From Polynucleobacter sp. AP-Titi-500A-B4 (GTDB lineage: Bacteria; Pseudomonadota; Gammaproteobacteria; Burkholderiales; Burkholderiaceae), in contig NZ_CP061311.1 of assembly GCF_018688095.1 (NCBI RefSeq), positions 1,706,120 through 1,770,119 of the forward strand: DNA of 64,000 nucleotides, written 5' to 3'. The notes below the pieces were generated by a model. It was not told the DNA's origin and made no database searches. It saw nothing but the letters and a program-made list of their open reading frames with translations. Both the position numbers and the translations under genes were made by a program. This document shows, in pieces, positions 19,048-29,362 of this stretch. Every line of letters starts with the position of its first letter. Positions within the stretch are counted from its first letter, which is position 1.

Positions 19048-19215
19048 ATGGCTAAAGGCGGCAGAGAAAAAATCAAGTTAGAGTCATCAGCAGGTACTGG
19101 TCACTTCTATACCACTTCAAAAAATAAGCGTACAAAGCCTGAGAAAATGGAGATCATGAAATTTGATCCAACAATTCGCAAGCACGTTGCTTACAAAGAA
19201 ACAAAGTTGAAGTAA
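19048..19215 (+). CDS. rpmG: 50S ribosomal protein L33
   Basis: This 55-residue ribosomal protein begins [20 protein letters not shown] and ends [12 protein letters not shown]. It lacks the zinc-binding CxxC pairs and is therefore the zinc-independent form. AAGGAG stands seven bases before the ATG. It is the second gene of the rpmB-rpmG operon and is followed by a strong terminator. Confidence 0.97.
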   Translation: MAKGGREKIKLESSAGTGHFYTTSKNKRTKPEKMEIMKFDPTIRKHVAYKETKLK

Positions 19216-19231
19216 TTCACTTACAGCAAAT

Positions 19232-19259
19232 AAAAAACCCGCTTAGTAGCGGGTTTTTT
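19232..19259. terminator. Bidirectional intrinsic terminator after rpmG
   Basis: AAAAAACCCGCT, the loop TAGT and AGCGGGTTTTTT form a perfect hairpin with an A-run and a T-run. It serves rpmBG on the plus strand and the convergent desaturase gene on the minus strand. Confidence 0.92.
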
Positions 19260-19299
19260 ATTGCCTAAATCTTTTGGTTTTTTTGCTTGTTTATATTTT

Positions 19300-20499
19300 T
19301 TAAGCGTAACGACGTAATCTCAATGAGAACTCACGCAAGCTGGTTAAACCACTATCTTCAGCGCGCTGACACCAAGCATGCAACTGAGAAACCAATTGTT
19401 CTCTGGTGGCGCTAGAGCGACCCCAAATTGCTTGTAGCTCACGGCGCATCTCAATCATCTTGCGCAACTGTGCATTACTCGCTATGAGCTCTTCTAGCTT
19501 AGCCTTTTCTTCCTCACTCAGGCGAGACTCATCCTTCACTAACCAAGTGCGGGCATCGCTTAAATGTGATGCAAGTACTTGCATATGCTGGACTTCATTA
19601 CTAAAGAAGTTACGCAATGTCTTGCTATAGCGCGCCATGATTTCATAACGATTTGCAATGATGGCTTCTAAAGTATTTTGATCTGCTGGACGCAAATCAC
19701 TAAGCACTGGTTTAGGCGGAGTTTTTTTCACTGTTGCCAAACCCACCGCACTCATCATCTGAATGTAGAGCCAACCAATATCAAACTCATACCATTTGTT
19801 AGAAAGCTTCGCGCTCGTTGCAAAGGTGTGATGATTGTTATGCAACTCTTCACCACCAATCAATATGCCCCACGGGAGAATATTGGTAGAAGCATCTTCA
19901 CAATCAAAGTTGCGATAGCCCCAGAAATGGCCAATACCGTTGATCACGCCGGCTGCAGTAATAGGGATCCACAACATTTGCACTGCCCACACTGTTAAGC
20001 CAATACCGCCAAACAAAAATACGTCGATGATGAGCATGATGGCAACACCCTGCCAAGAAAACTTGGAGTAGATATTGCGCTCGAGCCAATCATCTGGAGT
20101 GCCATGACCAAACTTCTCCATCGTCTCTTGATTCTTGGCTTCATTTTTATAAAGTTCGGCGCCACGAGAAAGAACGGTACCAATTCCCAAAATTTGCGGG
20201 CTATGGGGATCGTCTATGGTTTCGCATTTTGCGTGGTGCTTACGATGAATGGATGCCCACTCCTTAGTCACCATGCCAGTAGTTAGCCAAAGCCAAAAAC
20301 GGAAGAAATGAGAAGCAATCGGGTGTAAATCTAAGGCGCGATGGGCCTGACAGCGGTGCAAAAAGATTGTGACCGCTGCGATCGTAATATGGGTAGCAGC
20401 CAAGGTGAACAGAGTAATCTGCCACCATGACCAATCTAGATATCCATTGGCTAGCCAATTGAGGAATAAATCAAAACCTGAGCTTGAAACTGTATTCAA
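19300..20499 (-). CDS. Acyl-CoA/fatty acid desaturase
   Basis: This 399-residue integral membrane di-iron desaturase has the three histidine boxes HRCQAH (residues 48-53), HRKHH (85-89) and ELHNNHH near residue 220, plus several hydrophobic helices. It likely introduces a delta-9 double bond into saturated acyl chains to tune membrane fluidity. After the catalytic part comes a long soluble helical tail of about 125 residues, rich in charged residues. The start is TTG at 20499 with AGGA upstream; a TTG start suggests modest translation. It converges on rpmBG. Confidence 0.9.
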   Translation of the reverse strand: MNTVSSSGFDLFLNWLANGYLDWSWWQITLFTLAATHITIAAVTIFLHRCQAHRALDLHPIASHFFRFWLWLTTGMVTKEWASIHRKHHAKCETIDDPHSPQILGIGTVLSRGAELYKNEAKNQETMEKFGHGTPDDWLERNIYSKFSWQGVAIMLIIDVFLFGGIGLTVWAVQMLWIPITAAGVINGIGHFWGYRNFDCEDASTNILPWGILIGGEELHNNHHTFATSAKLSNKWYEFDIGWLYIQMMSAVGLATVKKTPPKPVLSDLRPADQNTLEAIIANRYEIMARYSKTLRNFFSNEVQHMQVLASHLSDARTWLVKDESRLSEEEKAKLEELIASNAQLRKMIEMRRELQAIWGRSSATREQLVSQLHAWCQRAEDSGLTSLREFSLRLRRYA

Positions 20500-20541
20500 A
20501 AGAGAATCCTAATTAAGTATTAGCTCTTATTTTAGAGCTTT

Positions 20542-22086
20542 TTAGGTCTTTTTGTTCTTATCTTTCGCTATCTCTGGGGTTTTTGGCTTTTCAACCTTCT
20601 CGGGCTTGGTGCCTTTTTTCTGGAAAACCGCCCCAAAAAAGCCATCTGTACCATGAATATGGGGCCATAACTGCCACCAAGGGTTGTCTGGCGAGCATCC
20701 CAATGGCAATTTATCTTTAGGAAACAATGGCTTAAGCGCCTCTGCAGCAGGAACCACCTCAAACTCTGGGTGTTTTGCCAAGAAATCCTCTGCAATGGCC
20801 TGATTTTCTTGAGGCAACAGACTGCAAGTCGCATAAACCAGACGTCCGCCTGGTTTTAGTAAGCGAGCAGCTGAACCCAAAATACTCATTTGTTTCTGAT
20901 TCAGTTCTAAGACGCCTTCTGGGGTTTGGCGCCATTTCAGGTCAGGATTGCGGCGCAAGGTACCCATTCCACTACAAGGGGCATCAACCAAGACTCGATC
21001 AATCTTTCCAGCCAAGCGTTTGATCTTGGCATCGTTCTCACTATCAATCCATACGGGATGGACGTTAGAGAGGCCACTACGGGCTTGTCTTGGCTTCAGA
21101 TTAGCTAGACGACGCTCTGACGTATCGAAAGCATAAAGTCGTCCCGTGGATCGCATTAAAGCTCCAATGGCCAAAGTCTTGCCACCGGCACCAGCGCAGA
21201 AGTCGACAACCATCTCACCACGCTTTGGTGCGAGCAAATATGCCAACAACTGACTACCCTCATCTTGCACTTCAAACATACCCGCTTTAAAGCCAGCAGT
21301 ATTTTGCAAGGCAGGCTTGCCCATGATGCGCACACCATCGGGTGCATATGGAGTTGGAATTGCTTGATAGCGTCCACCCAAGGCATTCATCTGCGCGAGT
21401 AATTCTTCGCGATTGGTTTTCATCGTGTTTGCACGCAAGTCCAATAGCGCAGGATGCATTAATGATTTAGCAAGTTCTTCACGCGCTTCTTCACCAGGAT
21501 ATTTTCCAAATGCATCCCATAACCACTCAGGTAAATTGTTGCGCACCAAAGGATTGAGCGCAGCAGGATCTACCGTTGGAAATCTCTGTAACCATTCATA
21601 TTCACCTGGCTTGAGAACGTGTGCTAAATCTGCGATTGCACTTTCTGCACGGTTCGCAGATCCCAGGCCACCCTCAGACAGAGCGGCCAGCAAACCCAGT
21701 AGGGCTAAGCGCCTAGCCTGAGAGCCTTCACCACTAACAGCAAATTGAGAGAACTCATTTTTACGACGCAGAATGGCAAAAGCACTCTCTGCAATTAAGG
21801 CACGATCGCGATTTCCGAGCTGCGGTTCAGCGCGAAAATAGCGACTCACTACTCGATCTGCTGGCTGCTCAAAACTGAGCAATTCTGGTAGCAAGCGCTC
21901 TAAATGAATTGCATGTTGAGGCAATGCTTTCGCATTCGAAAAATTCTTCTGGCCTTCAGGCGCAATGAGATTGCCACTCGCATTACGTCGCTCTGGACGA
22001 CGCAAGGGATCTTTAGATTTCGCAGCGTAACTTTTTTGTGCACCTAAACGATTGCCGGATTTTCGGGGAGGACGTTCTGCGCTCAT
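20542..22086 (-). CDS. RsmB/NOP-family rRNA (cytosine-C5) methyltransferase
   Basis: This 514-residue SAM-dependent m5C RNA methyltransferase shows the SAM-binding motif VVDFCAGAGGKTLAIG, the motif IV cysteine in VDAPCSGMGTLRRNPDLKW and the catalytic cysteine in YATCSLLPQENQ. It resembles RsmB, which modifies C967 of 16S rRNA, but a clear NusB-like N-terminal domain is not obvious, so the exact target is open. Both ends are extended by basic low-complexity tails (residues 1-50 and the last 25, ending in lysines). The stop of purN overlaps its start by four bases, so the two are coupled. Confidence 0.88.
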   Translation of the reverse strand: MSAERPPRKSGNRLGAQKSYAAKSKDPLRRPERRNASGNLIAPEGQKNFSNAKALPQHAIHLERLLPELLSFEQPADRVVSRYFRAEPQLGNRDRALIAESAFAILRRKNEFSQFAVSGEGSQARRLALLGLLAALSEGGLGSANRAESAIADLAHVLKPGEYEWLQRFPTVDPAALNPLVRNNLPEWLWDAFGKYPGEEAREELAKSLMHPALLDLRANTMKTNREELLAQMNALGGRYQAIPTPYAPDGVRIMGKPALQNTAGFKAGMFEVQDEGSQLLAYLLAPKRGEMVVDFCAGAGGKTLAIGALMRSTGRLYAFDTSERRLANLKPRQARSGLSNVHPVWIDSENDAKIKRLAGKIDRVLVDAPCSGMGTLRRNPDLKWRQTPEGVLELNQKQMSILGSAARLLKPGGRLVYATCSLLPQENQAIAEDFLAKHPEFEVVPAAEALKPLFPKDKLPLGCSPDNPWWQLWPHIHGTDGFFGAVFQKKGTKPEKVEKPKTPEIAKDKNKKT

Positions 22087-22712
22087 AATTTAAAAAATTG
22101 CGACTCTGGGGGTTGTAACTTCACTTGATTACCTTCTATTCGCAATCGTCCATCAAGGAACCATTTTACGGCCCGCGGGTAAATCTGATGCTCGGCAGTC
22201 AAAACGCGCGCTGCTAAAGTATCAGCATTGTCGCCATCAAGCACTGGAACCGAGGCCTGACAAATAATCGGCCCTTCATCTACGCCTTCATTAACGAAGT
22301 GGACTGTGGCGCCGTGTTCTTTGACACCAGCCTCTAAAGCACGCTCATGGGTATGCAAACCAGGAAACGCCGGCAAAAGGGCTGGGTGGATATTGATCAG
22401 ACGCCCCTCAAAATGACGAATAAAGCCCGGAGTCAGAATTCTCATAAAGCCCGCCAGAACCACCAAATCAGCCCCCAGCCCATCAATCTTCTGGGTGAGA
22501 GCTGCATCAAAGGACTCCCGAGTAGCATGCTCCCTATGCTCAATGACATAGGCTGGAATGCCCTGTGAGCGAGCAAAATCAAGGCCTTTAGCCGCAGAGT
22601 GATTGGCTATGACCCCTGCAAACTTGACTGGCCATTGCTCTTTTTGAGCAGTTTTGACGATGGCCTCGAAATTCGATCCGCGGCCTGAGATTAAGGTAAC
22701 GATAGAAAGCAT
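22083..22712 (-). CDS. purN: Phosphoribosylglycinamide formyltransferase
   Basis: This 209-residue enzyme transfers a formyl group from 10-formyl-THF to GAR in purine synthesis. It begins LSIVTLISGRGSNFEAI and has the catalytic motif INIHPALLPAFPG followed by HGATVHFVNEGVDEGPII. A GTG at 22718 is in frame, but ATG 22712 fits family N termini, and a TATATT hexamer ends six bases before it. The gene is followed, with four bases overlap, by the RsmB-like methyltransferase. Confidence 0.95.
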   Translation of the reverse strand: MLSIVTLISGRGSNFEAIVKTAQKEQWPVKFAGVIANHSAAKGLDFARSQGIPAYVIEHREHATRESFDAALTQKIDGLGADLVVLAGFMRILTPGFIRHFEGRLINIHPALLPAFPGLHTHERALEAGVKEHGATVHFVNEGVDEGPIICQASVPVLDGDNADTLAARVLTAEHQIYPRAVKWFLDGRLRIEGNQVKLQPPESQFFKL

Positions 22713-22718
22713 GCCCAC

Positions 22719-22724
22719 AATATA
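22719..22724 (-). promoter_or_regulatory. Predicted -10 box of purN, leaderless
   Basis: TATATT on the minus strand (one mismatch to consensus) ends six bases before ATG 22712. The -35 region is poor. A TATAAT on the plus strand overlaps it (22721-22726) and may serve ribF, making this a divergent promoter. Confidence 0.4.
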
Positions 22725-22751
22725 ATTGATGGCTACCCTGAAAGCGATTTT

Positions 22752-23702
22752 GTGAACGTATTCCGTGGCCCGACCCAGTTTTCTGCAGGACCTGCTTGTG
22801 CCCTAACCATCGGGAATTTCGATGGCGTGCACAGGGGTCATCGCGCCTTGCTCAAGCAACTGGTCGATGGCGCCTTGGAGCGAAATCTCGTGAGTTGCGT
22901 CATGACCTTTGAGCCGCATCCAAAGGAATTCTTCTCCCCCGAGCAATCACCCCCTCGCATTCTGAATTTACGAGACAAGTTAGCAGCTCTAGCTGAGCTC
23001 GGTATCGATCGTGTGGTGGTTGAACATTTCAATGCTGCCTTTGCACGCCTCTCACCTGAAGAATTTGTATCGGAAATTATTGTCAAACGCCTCAATGCAA
23101 AATGGATTTTGATTGGCGATGATTTTTGCTATGGTGCAAAACGTGCCGGTAATTTTGCAAGTCTCAAAGCTGCAGGTGAAAAATATGGCTTTGAAGTATC
23201 CAGCATTCAAACCATCTTAGAAGATGGTGAGCGTATCTCCAGCTCAGCATTACGCACCGCACTGGCTAATGGTGACATGCGGCAAGCTGAAAAATTATTG
23301 GGTCGCCCCTATGGAATTTCTGGACACGTGATTCATGGCCAGCAACTCGGTCGCAAATTAGGATTTCCCACTTTGAACTTGGCAGTTGCTAATCATTTGC
23401 ATCATCGCAAACCGGCCACCACCGGAATCTTTACTGCACAGGTATTAGGCCTGAGTGATAAGCCCCTGCCAGCCGTAGCTAGCCTGGGAGTAAGGCCTAC
23501 GGTAGAAGATGAAGGACGTGTATTACTAGAGACCCATATCTTCGATTACCAACAAGATGTGTACGGAAAAATTATTACCGTAGAGCTCTTAGAAAAAATT
23601 CGTGACGAGGCAAAATATGACGATCTCGACACCCTAACAAATGCGATTGCAGCTGATGCAAAGCATGCCAGAAATTATTTCCAGAAAAAAGCTTATGTCT
23701 GA
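22752..23702 (+). CDS. ribF: Bifunctional riboflavin kinase / FMN adenylyltransferase
   Basis: This 316-residue enzyme makes FMN and FAD from riboflavin. The N-terminal adenylyltransferase domain has [17 protein letters not shown], and the C-terminal flavokinase domain has [13 protein letters not shown] and TTGIFTAQV. The start is GTG 22752 with no clear ribosome site; a TATAAT box at 22721-22726 would give a leader of about 20 bases. The end overlaps the ileS start by eight bases. The order ribF-ileS-lspA is widely conserved in proteobacteria. Confidence 0.96.
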   Translation: MNVFRGPTQFSAGPACALTIGNFDGVHRGHRALLKQLVDGALERNLVSCVMTFEPHPKEFFSPEQSPPRILNLRDKLAALAELGIDRVVVEHFNAAFARLSPEEFVSEIIVKRLNAKWILIGDDFCYGAKRAGNFASLKAAGEKYGFEVSSIQTILEDGERISSSALRTALANGDMRQAEKLLGRPYGISGHVIHGQQLGRKLGFPTLNLAVANHLHHRKPATTGIFTAQVLGLSDKPLPAVASLGVRPTVEDEGRVLLETHIFDYQQDVYGKIITVELLEKIRDEAKYDDLDTLTNAIAADAKHARNYFQKKAYV

Positions 23703-26556
23703 AAAAGAAAATTCTTATCCCGTTAATCTTCTAGATACCGCATTCCCAATGCGGGGAGACCTAGCGAAGCGAGAACCGCTATGGGTTGCTCAGTGGCAAA
23801 AAAATAAGCTCTATGAAAAGATTCGTGCAGCACATGCCAATCAACCTAAATTCATTTTGCATGATGGCCCTCCATATGCGAATGGCGACATTCATATTGG
23901 TCACGCAGTAAACAAGATTTTGAAAGACATGATTGTCAAATCCCGTTGGCTGATGGGCTATGACTCCGCCTATGTGCCAGGTTGGGATTGTCATGGCATG
24001 CCAATTGAAATTCAGATTGAAAAACAATTTGGCAAGAACCTGCCTACCGCAGAAGTACAAGCCAAAGCTCGTGCCTATGCTCAAGTGCAGGTCGATAAGC
24101 AAAAGAAAGACTTCGAGCGTCTAGGTGTATTGGGCGACTGGAATAACCCCTACCTCACCATGAGTTACCGTAATGAGGCCGATGAAATTCGCGCCTTAGG
24201 CAAGATTTGGGAAAAGGGTTACGTCTTCCGTGGCCTCAAACCAGTGAACTGGTGTTTTGATTGCGGCTCTGCACTGGCAGAGGCTGAAGTGGAATATCAA
24301 GATAAAACGGATCCAACCGTTGATGTTGGATTTGCGTTTGAGGATACACAGCGTCCACAACTTGCTAAAGCGTTTGGACTTTCTGAGCTACCGAATAAGC
24401 CAGGTCAAATTGTGATCTGGACAACAACCCCTTGGACCATTCCTGCAAACCAGGCAATGAACGTTCACCCAGAACTCACTTATGCATTGGTTGATGTTGG
24501 TGACAAACTATTAATCCTGGCAAAAGATCGTGTTGAAACTTGCTTGCAAGACTATGGTCTCGAGGGCAAAGTGATTGCTACTTGCCTAGGCACACAGTTG
24601 GCAAATATTTCTTTCTGGCATCCACTAGCACCATTGCATGAAGGCTATAAGCGTCTATCACCAATCTATGTTGCTGAATATGTCACGCTTGATACTGGTA
24701 CGGGCATTGTTCACTCTGCGCCTGCTTACGGCGAAGAAGACTTTAAGTCTTGCAAAGCAAACAAATTAGCTGACAAAGATATTCTCAATCCCGTGATGGG
24801 CAATGGGGTATATGCATCTTGGTTGCCGCTCTTTGCAAATGAATATATCTGGAAAGCCAATCCTAAGATTGTGGAAGCAATGCGCGAAGCAGGCAGCTTG
24901 TTGCGTGATAAAACCTATACCCACTCCTACATGCATTGCTGGCGTCATAAGTCGCCCATTATTTATCGTGCCACTTCACAGTGGTTTGCGAGCATGGATA
25001 AAAAGCCAGTCGATGGTAACGCTAGCCTGCGTGAAACTGCGCTAGCTGGTATTGATAGCACTGAATTCTTCCCCGCTTGGGGCAAGCAACGTCTACACAG
25101 CATGATTGCCAATCGCCCTGACTGGACCTTGTCACGTCAGCGCCAATGGGGTGTGCCAATGGCTTTCTTTGTTCACAAAGAAACTGGTGATCCGCATCCA
25201 CGCACTGTTGAGTTGCTTGAGGAAGTTGCTAAGCGCGTTGAAAAGGGTGGCATTGAAGCGTGGCAGCAACTTGAAGTTTCTGAGTTGCTTGGTGATGAGG
25301 CTTCTCAATACGAGAAGAATCGAGATACCTTAGACGTATGGTTCGATTCAGGCACGACACACTGGCATGTGATTCGCGGCTCACATCGTAATGAATTGCT
25401 CACTGCCGATGCTGAAACACCAAACGGTCGCCTGGCTGATTTGTACCTCGAGGGTTCAGACCAACACCGCGGCTGGTTCCACTCTTCATTGCTGACTGGT
25501 GCAATGCTCGATGGCAAGCCACCTTACAAGGCGCTCCTGACTCACGGCTTTACCGTGGATGGTCAAGGTCGCAAGATGAGTAAGTCTGTAGGCAATGTTA
25601 TTGCGCCACAACAAGTAGCTGACAAACTCGGCGCAGAAATTATTCGCCTTTGGGTAGCATCAACCGATTACTCCGGCGAGATGACCATCTCTGATGAGAT
25701 TCTCAAACGCGTTACTGAGAGCTATCGCCGCATTCGCAATACCTTGCGCTTCTTGCTGGCCAATCTCTCAGATTTTGATCCAAGCAAACATACCATGGCT
25801 CCCGAGCATTGGCTTGAGATCGATCGCTATGCAGTCGCACTGGCGAATCAAATCCAAAACGAAATCGAGACGCACTATAAATCCTATGAATTCCATCCTG
25901 CAGTAGCTCGCATGCTGTCGTTCTGCTCAGAAGATCTTGGTGGCTTCTATTTGGATATTCTGAAAGATCGTCTCTATACAAGCGCACCAGATTCGCCTGA
26001 TCGCCGCGCAGCCCAGAATGCACTCTTTTACATCACCAAAAATCTTTTGAAATGGTTATCGCCATTTCTCTCGTTTACTGCCGAGGAAGCCTGGCAAGCA
26101 TTTCCACATGGCTCAGGCTCCAAGCCTTCTGAATCCATCTTCATGGAAGAGTTTGGCACTTTGCCAGAAATCGCCCATGCCAATGAATTACTCGCTAAAT
26201 GGAATCGCATTCGCGAGATCCGCTCTGAAGTAACTAAGGCGATTGAAGTTGAGCGTGAGGCAGGCCATGTTGGCTCATCTCTACAAGCAGAACTCACGAT
26301 CAAATTAGGAGATGTTGATTTCGCAATCCTGCATTCCCTTGAAGATGACTTGCGTTTCGTGACGATCACCTCAAGCGCGAATATTGAACTTAGCAATGAA
26401 GGCTTAGAAGTCTTGGTTCGCGGCAGTCAATATAAAAAATGTGGACGTTGCTGGCATCACACCCAAGATGTAGGGGCGAACGCTGATCATCCAGAGCTTT
26501 GTGGTCGCTGCATTAGCAATCTCTTCGGTGATGGTGACCACCGCTTATTTGCCTAA
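23695..26556 (+). CDS. ileS: Isoleucine-tRNA ligase
   Basis: This 953-residue class I synthetase charges tRNA-Ile and edits valine. HIGH is at residues 67-70, the editing-domain motif is [14 protein letters not shown], and KMSKS is at 627-631. The C-terminal zinc finger uses CGRCWHH and LCGRCISN, as in the bacterial eubacterial-type IleRS. The frame is open further upstream, but ATG 23695, overlapping the ribF stop, gives the family N terminus. lspA follows directly. Confidence 0.98.
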   Translation: MSEKENSYPVNLLDTAFPMRGDLAKREPLWVAQWQKNKLYEKIRAAHANQPKFILHDGPPYANGDIHIGHAVNKILKDMIVKSRWLMGYDSAYVPGWDCHGMPIEIQIEKQFGKNLPTAEVQAKARAYAQVQVDKQKKDFERLGVLGDWNNPYLTMSYRNEADEIRALGKIWEKGYVFRGLKPVNWCFDCGSALAEAEVEYQDKTDPTVDVGFAFEDTQRPQLAKAFGLSELPNKPGQIVIWTTTPWTIPANQAMNVHPELTYALVDVGDKLLILAKDRVETCLQDYGLEGKVIATCLGTQLANISFWHPLAPLHEGYKRLSPIYVAEYVTLDTGTGIVHSAPAYGEEDFKSCKANKLADKDILNPVMGNGVYASWLPLFANEYIWKANPKIVEAMREAGSLLRDKTYTHSYMHCWRHKSPIIYRATSQWFASMDKKPVDGNASLRETALAGIDSTEFFPAWGKQRLHSMIANRPDWTLSRQRQWGVPMAFFVHKETGDPHPRTVELLEEVAKRVEKGGIEAWQQLEVSELLGDEASQYEKNRDTLDVWFDSGTTHWHVIRGSHRNELLTADAETPNGRLADLYLEGSDQHRGWFHSSLLTGAMLDGKPPYKALLTHGFTVDGQGRKMSKSVGNVIAPQQVADKLGAEIIRLWVASTDYSGEMTISDEILKRVTESYRRIRNTLRFLLANLSDFDPSKHTMAPEHWLEIDRYAVALANQIQNEIETHYKSYEFHPAVARMLSFCSEDLGGFYLDILKDRLYTSAPDSPDRRAAQNALFYITKNLLKWLSPFLSFTAEEAWQAFPHGSGSKPSESIFMEEFGTLPEIAHANELLAKWNRIREIRSEVTKAIEVEREAGHVGSSLQAELTIKLGDVDFAILHSLEDDLRFVTITSSANIELSNEGLEVLVRGSQYKKCGRCWHHTQDVGANADHPELCGRCISNLFGDGDHRLFA

Positions 26557-26562
26557 TATTTG

Positions 26563-27051
26563 ATGAATCTCTCAATGCTTCGCTATTTGGCTATCGCCAC
26601 TACGACCTTACTCTTAGATCAGTTGAGTAAGTGGTCAGCATTGAGTAATTTGCAATTGGGAGTTCCTGAGCCTGTACTGCCGTTTCTGAATTGGCTACTG
26701 CTCTTTAATCCTGGTGCCGCATTTTCTTTTCTAGCTCAGAGCTCTGGTTGGCAACGTTGGTTTTTTACTATTCTTGGCATCTTAGCCAGCATTTACATCA
26801 TTTACCTATTACGCAAGAGTCTGAACGACAAATTGCTATGTGTATCCCTCAGCCTTATTCTGGGTGGTGCAGTTGGCAATGTTTTGGATCGCATCATGTA
26901 TGGCGCTGTAGTCGATTTCATTGATCTGCATTATGCAAACTGGCATTGGCCAGCCTTCAATATCGCCGATAGCGCTATTTGTATTGGTGCTGCCTTCATT
27001 ATTTGGGGCGAATTGCGTAAGTCATTTGGCAAATCTGCCCAATCCCATTAA
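26563..27051 (+). CDS. lspA: Lipoprotein signal peptidase
   Basis: This 162-residue inner-membrane aspartyl protease removes signal peptides from prolipoproteins such as the LivJ protein in this window. Four hydrophobic helices are visible and the catalytic aspartates sit in GNVLDRI...VVDFIDL and FNIADSAI. ATG 26563 is chosen; an in-frame TTG lies directly before it. Spacing of six bases to ileS and nine to coaBC indicates one operon. Confidence 0.95.
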   Translation: MNLSMLRYLAIATTTLLLDQLSKWSALSNLQLGVPEPVLPFLNWLLLFNPGAAFSFLAQSSGWQRWFFTILGILASIYIIYLLRKSLNDKLLCVSLSLILGGAVGNVLDRIMYGAVVDFIDLHYANWHWPAFNIADSAICIGAAFIIWGELRKSFGKSAQSH

Positions 27052-27060
27052 GCTGGCGCC

Positions 27061-28272
27061 ATGCAATCACTTTTAAATAAGAAAATCGTTCTTGGCATCT
27101 CTGGTGGCATTGCTGCCTACAAGACGCCTGAGCTTGCACGCTTATTGATGCAAGAAGGCGCCTCTGTTCAAGTTGTCATGACTGAAGCCGCACAACAATT
27201 TGTAACGCCAGTCACAATGCAGGCCTTGACAGGCAATCCGGTTTACACAAGTCAGTGGGATAACAGTATTGCAAACAATATGGCTCACATCGAGCTATCA
27301 CGCTCTGCTGATGTCATTCTGATTGCGCCAACGAGCGCAGATCTAATGGCCAAACTTTCCCTTGGCTTGGCAGATGATTTGCTCAGCACGCTTTGCTTAG
27401 CGAAGGATTGTCCACTTTTGCTTGCTCCGGCGATGAATAAACAAATGTGGGAGCATGCAGCCACTCAACGAAGCGTGGAACGTCTTGCAAAAGATGGTGT
27501 TACCCTGCTGGGCCCTGCTAGTGGCTTTCAGGCTTGTGGTGAAGTGGGTATGGGCAGAATGCTCGAACCCGCAGAAATTGCCGAGCAAGTGATCGCCTTC
27601 TTTCAAAAGAAAACTTTAGCCGGCAAAAAGGTATTAATCACTGCCGGTCCCACTTTTGAAGCAATCGATCCAGTACGTGGCATTACCAATCATAGCTCTG
27701 GCAAGATGGGCTTTGCCATCGCACAAGCAGCTTTAGAGGCTGGCGCTCAAGTCCATCTCGTTGCTGGGCCTTGTGCGCTAGCTACCCCGCTTGAGGCTAC
27801 TGGAAGAATTACTCGCACCAACGTCGTAAGCGCCAAAGAAATGCACGCCGCAACTTTGGCCGCAACAGATTGTGATGTGTTCTTTGCGGTAGCAGCAGTA
27901 GCAGACTGGGGTATTGCCAAGCCAGCCAAAGAAAAAATTAAACGCCAAGGCAAGGCCGCTCCAAGCCTTGAATTTATTGCAAATCCAGACATTCTTTTGG
28001 ATGTTGCGAAGGCAGTAAAAACGAAAGGCGGTAAACCTTACCCATACTGCGTGGGCTTTGCTGCCGAATCTACAGATTTGGAAAAGCATGCCGATGAAAA
28101 GCGGAAGCGCAAAGGCATTCCAATGATTGTTGGCAATATTGGCCCTGATACTTTTGGCAGCGATTTAAATCAATTGCTTGTTATTGATGCAACTGGCAGC
28201 AAGAAAATAGCTAAAGCCGAAAAATTGTACTTGGCACGCCAACTCATTCAGCTTGTCGCCAAAAAGATTTAA
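27061..28272 (+). CDS. coaBC: Bifunctional phosphopantothenoylcysteine decarboxylase / phosphopantothenate-cysteine ligase
   Basis: This 403-residue two-domain enzyme catalyses two steps of coenzyme A synthesis. The N-terminal flavin-dependent CoaC half has [18 protein letters not shown], the APAMNKQMW motif and the catalytic cysteine region [10 protein letters not shown]. The C-terminal CoaB half starts at about residue 190 with [18 protein letters not shown] and HSSGKMG. Length is normal. It sits in the lspA-coaBC-dut order common to many proteobacteria. Confidence 0.97.
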   Translation: MQSLLNKKIVLGISGGIAAYKTPELARLLMQEGASVQVVMTEAAQQFVTPVTMQALTGNPVYTSQWDNSIANNMAHIELSRSADVILIAPTSADLMAKLSLGLADDLLSTLCLAKDCPLLLAPAMNKQMWEHAATQRSVERLAKDGVTLLGPASGFQACGEVGMGRMLEPAEIAEQVIAFFQKKTLAGKKVLITAGPTFEAIDPVRGITNHSSGKMGFAIAQAALEAGAQVHLVAGPCALATPLEATGRITRTNVVSAKEMHAATLAATDCDVFFAVAAVADWGIAKPAKEKIKRQGKAAPSLEFIANPDILLDVAKAVKTKGGKPYPYCVGFAAESTDLEKHADEKRKRKGIPMIVGNIGPDTFGSDLNQLLVIDATGSKKIAKAEKLYLARQLIQLVAKKI

Positions 28273-28306
28273 GCCTTTCTTTATCCCCCCTGTTTTAGGA
28301 AATTCC

Positions 28307-28756
28307 ATGCAATCTCTCCAAGTCAAAATACTCGATGAACGTATGCGCGATCAACTGCCTACTTATGGCACCCCTGGTAGTGCTGGATTAGATCTACGTG
28401 CTTGCATTGATGAAACGATTGAGATTGCTCCAGGCCAGACAGTCCTAGTCCCAACTGGCTTAGCTATCTACGTAGAAGATCCACGTTATGCCGCATTCAT
28501 TCTTCCTCGCTCAGGCTTAGGTCATAAGCATGGGATCGTCTTAGGTAACTTAGTTGGCCTGATTGACTCTGATTACCAAGGCCAATTGATGGTGAGCACC
28601 TGGAATCGCGGATCTACTGCATTCAAACTAGAACCCATGGAGCGTCTTGCTCAATTGGTTGTGATGCCAGTCCAGCAAGTTGAACTTAAAGTCGTTGAAG
28701 AGTTTACTGAGAGCAGTCGTGGTGCTGGCGGCTTTGGCAGCACTGGTAGAGCCTAA
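28307..28756 (+). CDS. dut: Deoxyuridine 5'-triphosphate nucleotidohydrolase
   Basis: This 149-residue trimeric dUTPase hydrolyses dUTP to dUMP, keeping uracil out of DNA. Conserved motifs are [24 protein letters not shown] with [17 protein letters not shown] and the C-terminal flexible [10 protein letters not shown]. The frame is open upstream into coaBC, but ATG 28307, preceded by TAGGA, gives the family start. Confidence 0.97.
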   Translation: MQSLQVKILDERMRDQLPTYGTPGSAGLDLRACIDETIEIAPGQTVLVPTGLAIYVEDPRYAAFILPRSGLGHKHGIVLGNLVGLIDSDYQGQLMVSTWNRGSTAFKLEPMERLAQLVVMPVQQVELKVVEEFTESSRGAGGFGSTGRA

Positions 28757-28759
28757 GCA

Positions 28760-29302
28760 ATGAATCGCCGTAGGGCTCTCATTTGCCTTTGTGGCATTGG
28801 CTTAGCCGGGCTTAGTTGCGGCGTTAGAGCGAAAACAACTCTTTCATCCATTCCGATGAAGCAGCATGAAGCGGCAATGCGTGCAGCAATTGGCATGGGC
28901 GCACAAAACGCATCCTATCCATTTGGAGCCGTTATTACCAATGCAAGTAATGGATCAATACTTGCCAAAGGGGTGAATCAAACCTTTCAGAACCCCGTCC
29001 TTCATGGCGAAATGGTCTGCATCAACAACTATGTAAGTCAGCAAGGCAATAAAAATTGGGGAGACTGTGTTCTCTACACTACTGGTGAACCATGCCCGAT
29101 GTGCATGAGCGCTCTAGTTTGGGCAGGCATTGGAGGCGTTGTCTATGGCAGCTCAGCAGAGTCCATCAAAAAAACTGGTATTGATATCTTTACCTTTAGC
29201 GCCAAAGACATCAACCAAGGAAATAGCTTTAGTCAGACTCAATTACTAGGCGGCATTCTTGAATCAGAATGTAATGCCTTATTTATTCATCGAAAGCGAT
29301 GA
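28760..29302 (+). CDS. Exported nucleoside/nucleobase deaminase-fold protein
   Basis: This 180-residue protein has the zinc-dependent cytidine/guanine deaminase fold: His82 and Glu84 in LHGEM, and Cys112 and Cys115 in PCPMCM, with TTGEPCPMCMSALVWAG typical of guanine deaminases and TadA relatives. Unusually, it begins with a signal peptide, MNRRRALICLCGIGLAGLSC, with an R-R-x-L-I twin-arginine-like motif and a possible cleavage site after VRA at residue 24. Export would put the enzyme in the periplasm. The substrate is unknown; guanine or a cytosine compound is possible. It starts four bases after dut and ends the operon at a strong terminator. Confidence 0.8.
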   Translation: MNRRRALICLCGIGLAGLSCGVRAKTTLSSIPMKQHEAAMRAAIGMGAQNASYPFGAVITNASNGSILAKGVNQTFQNPVLHGEMVCINNYVSQQGNKNWGDCVLYTTGEPCPMCMSALVWAGIGGVVYGSSAESIKKTGIDIFTFSAKDINQGNSFSQTQLLGGILESECNALFIHRKR

Positions 29303-29317
29303 TCAGTAATGCTTAAT

Positions 29318-29345
29318 AAAAAAGCCACCCATAGGTGGCTTTTTT
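29318..29345. terminator. Bidirectional intrinsic terminator
   Basis: AAAAAAGCCACC, a four-base loop and GGTGGCTTTTTT form a perfect hairpin. It ends the ribF-to-deaminase run on the plus strand and the clpS-clpA-small-gene run on the minus strand. Confidence 0.92.
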
Positions 29346-29362
29346 ATTAAGAGCGAATCAAC

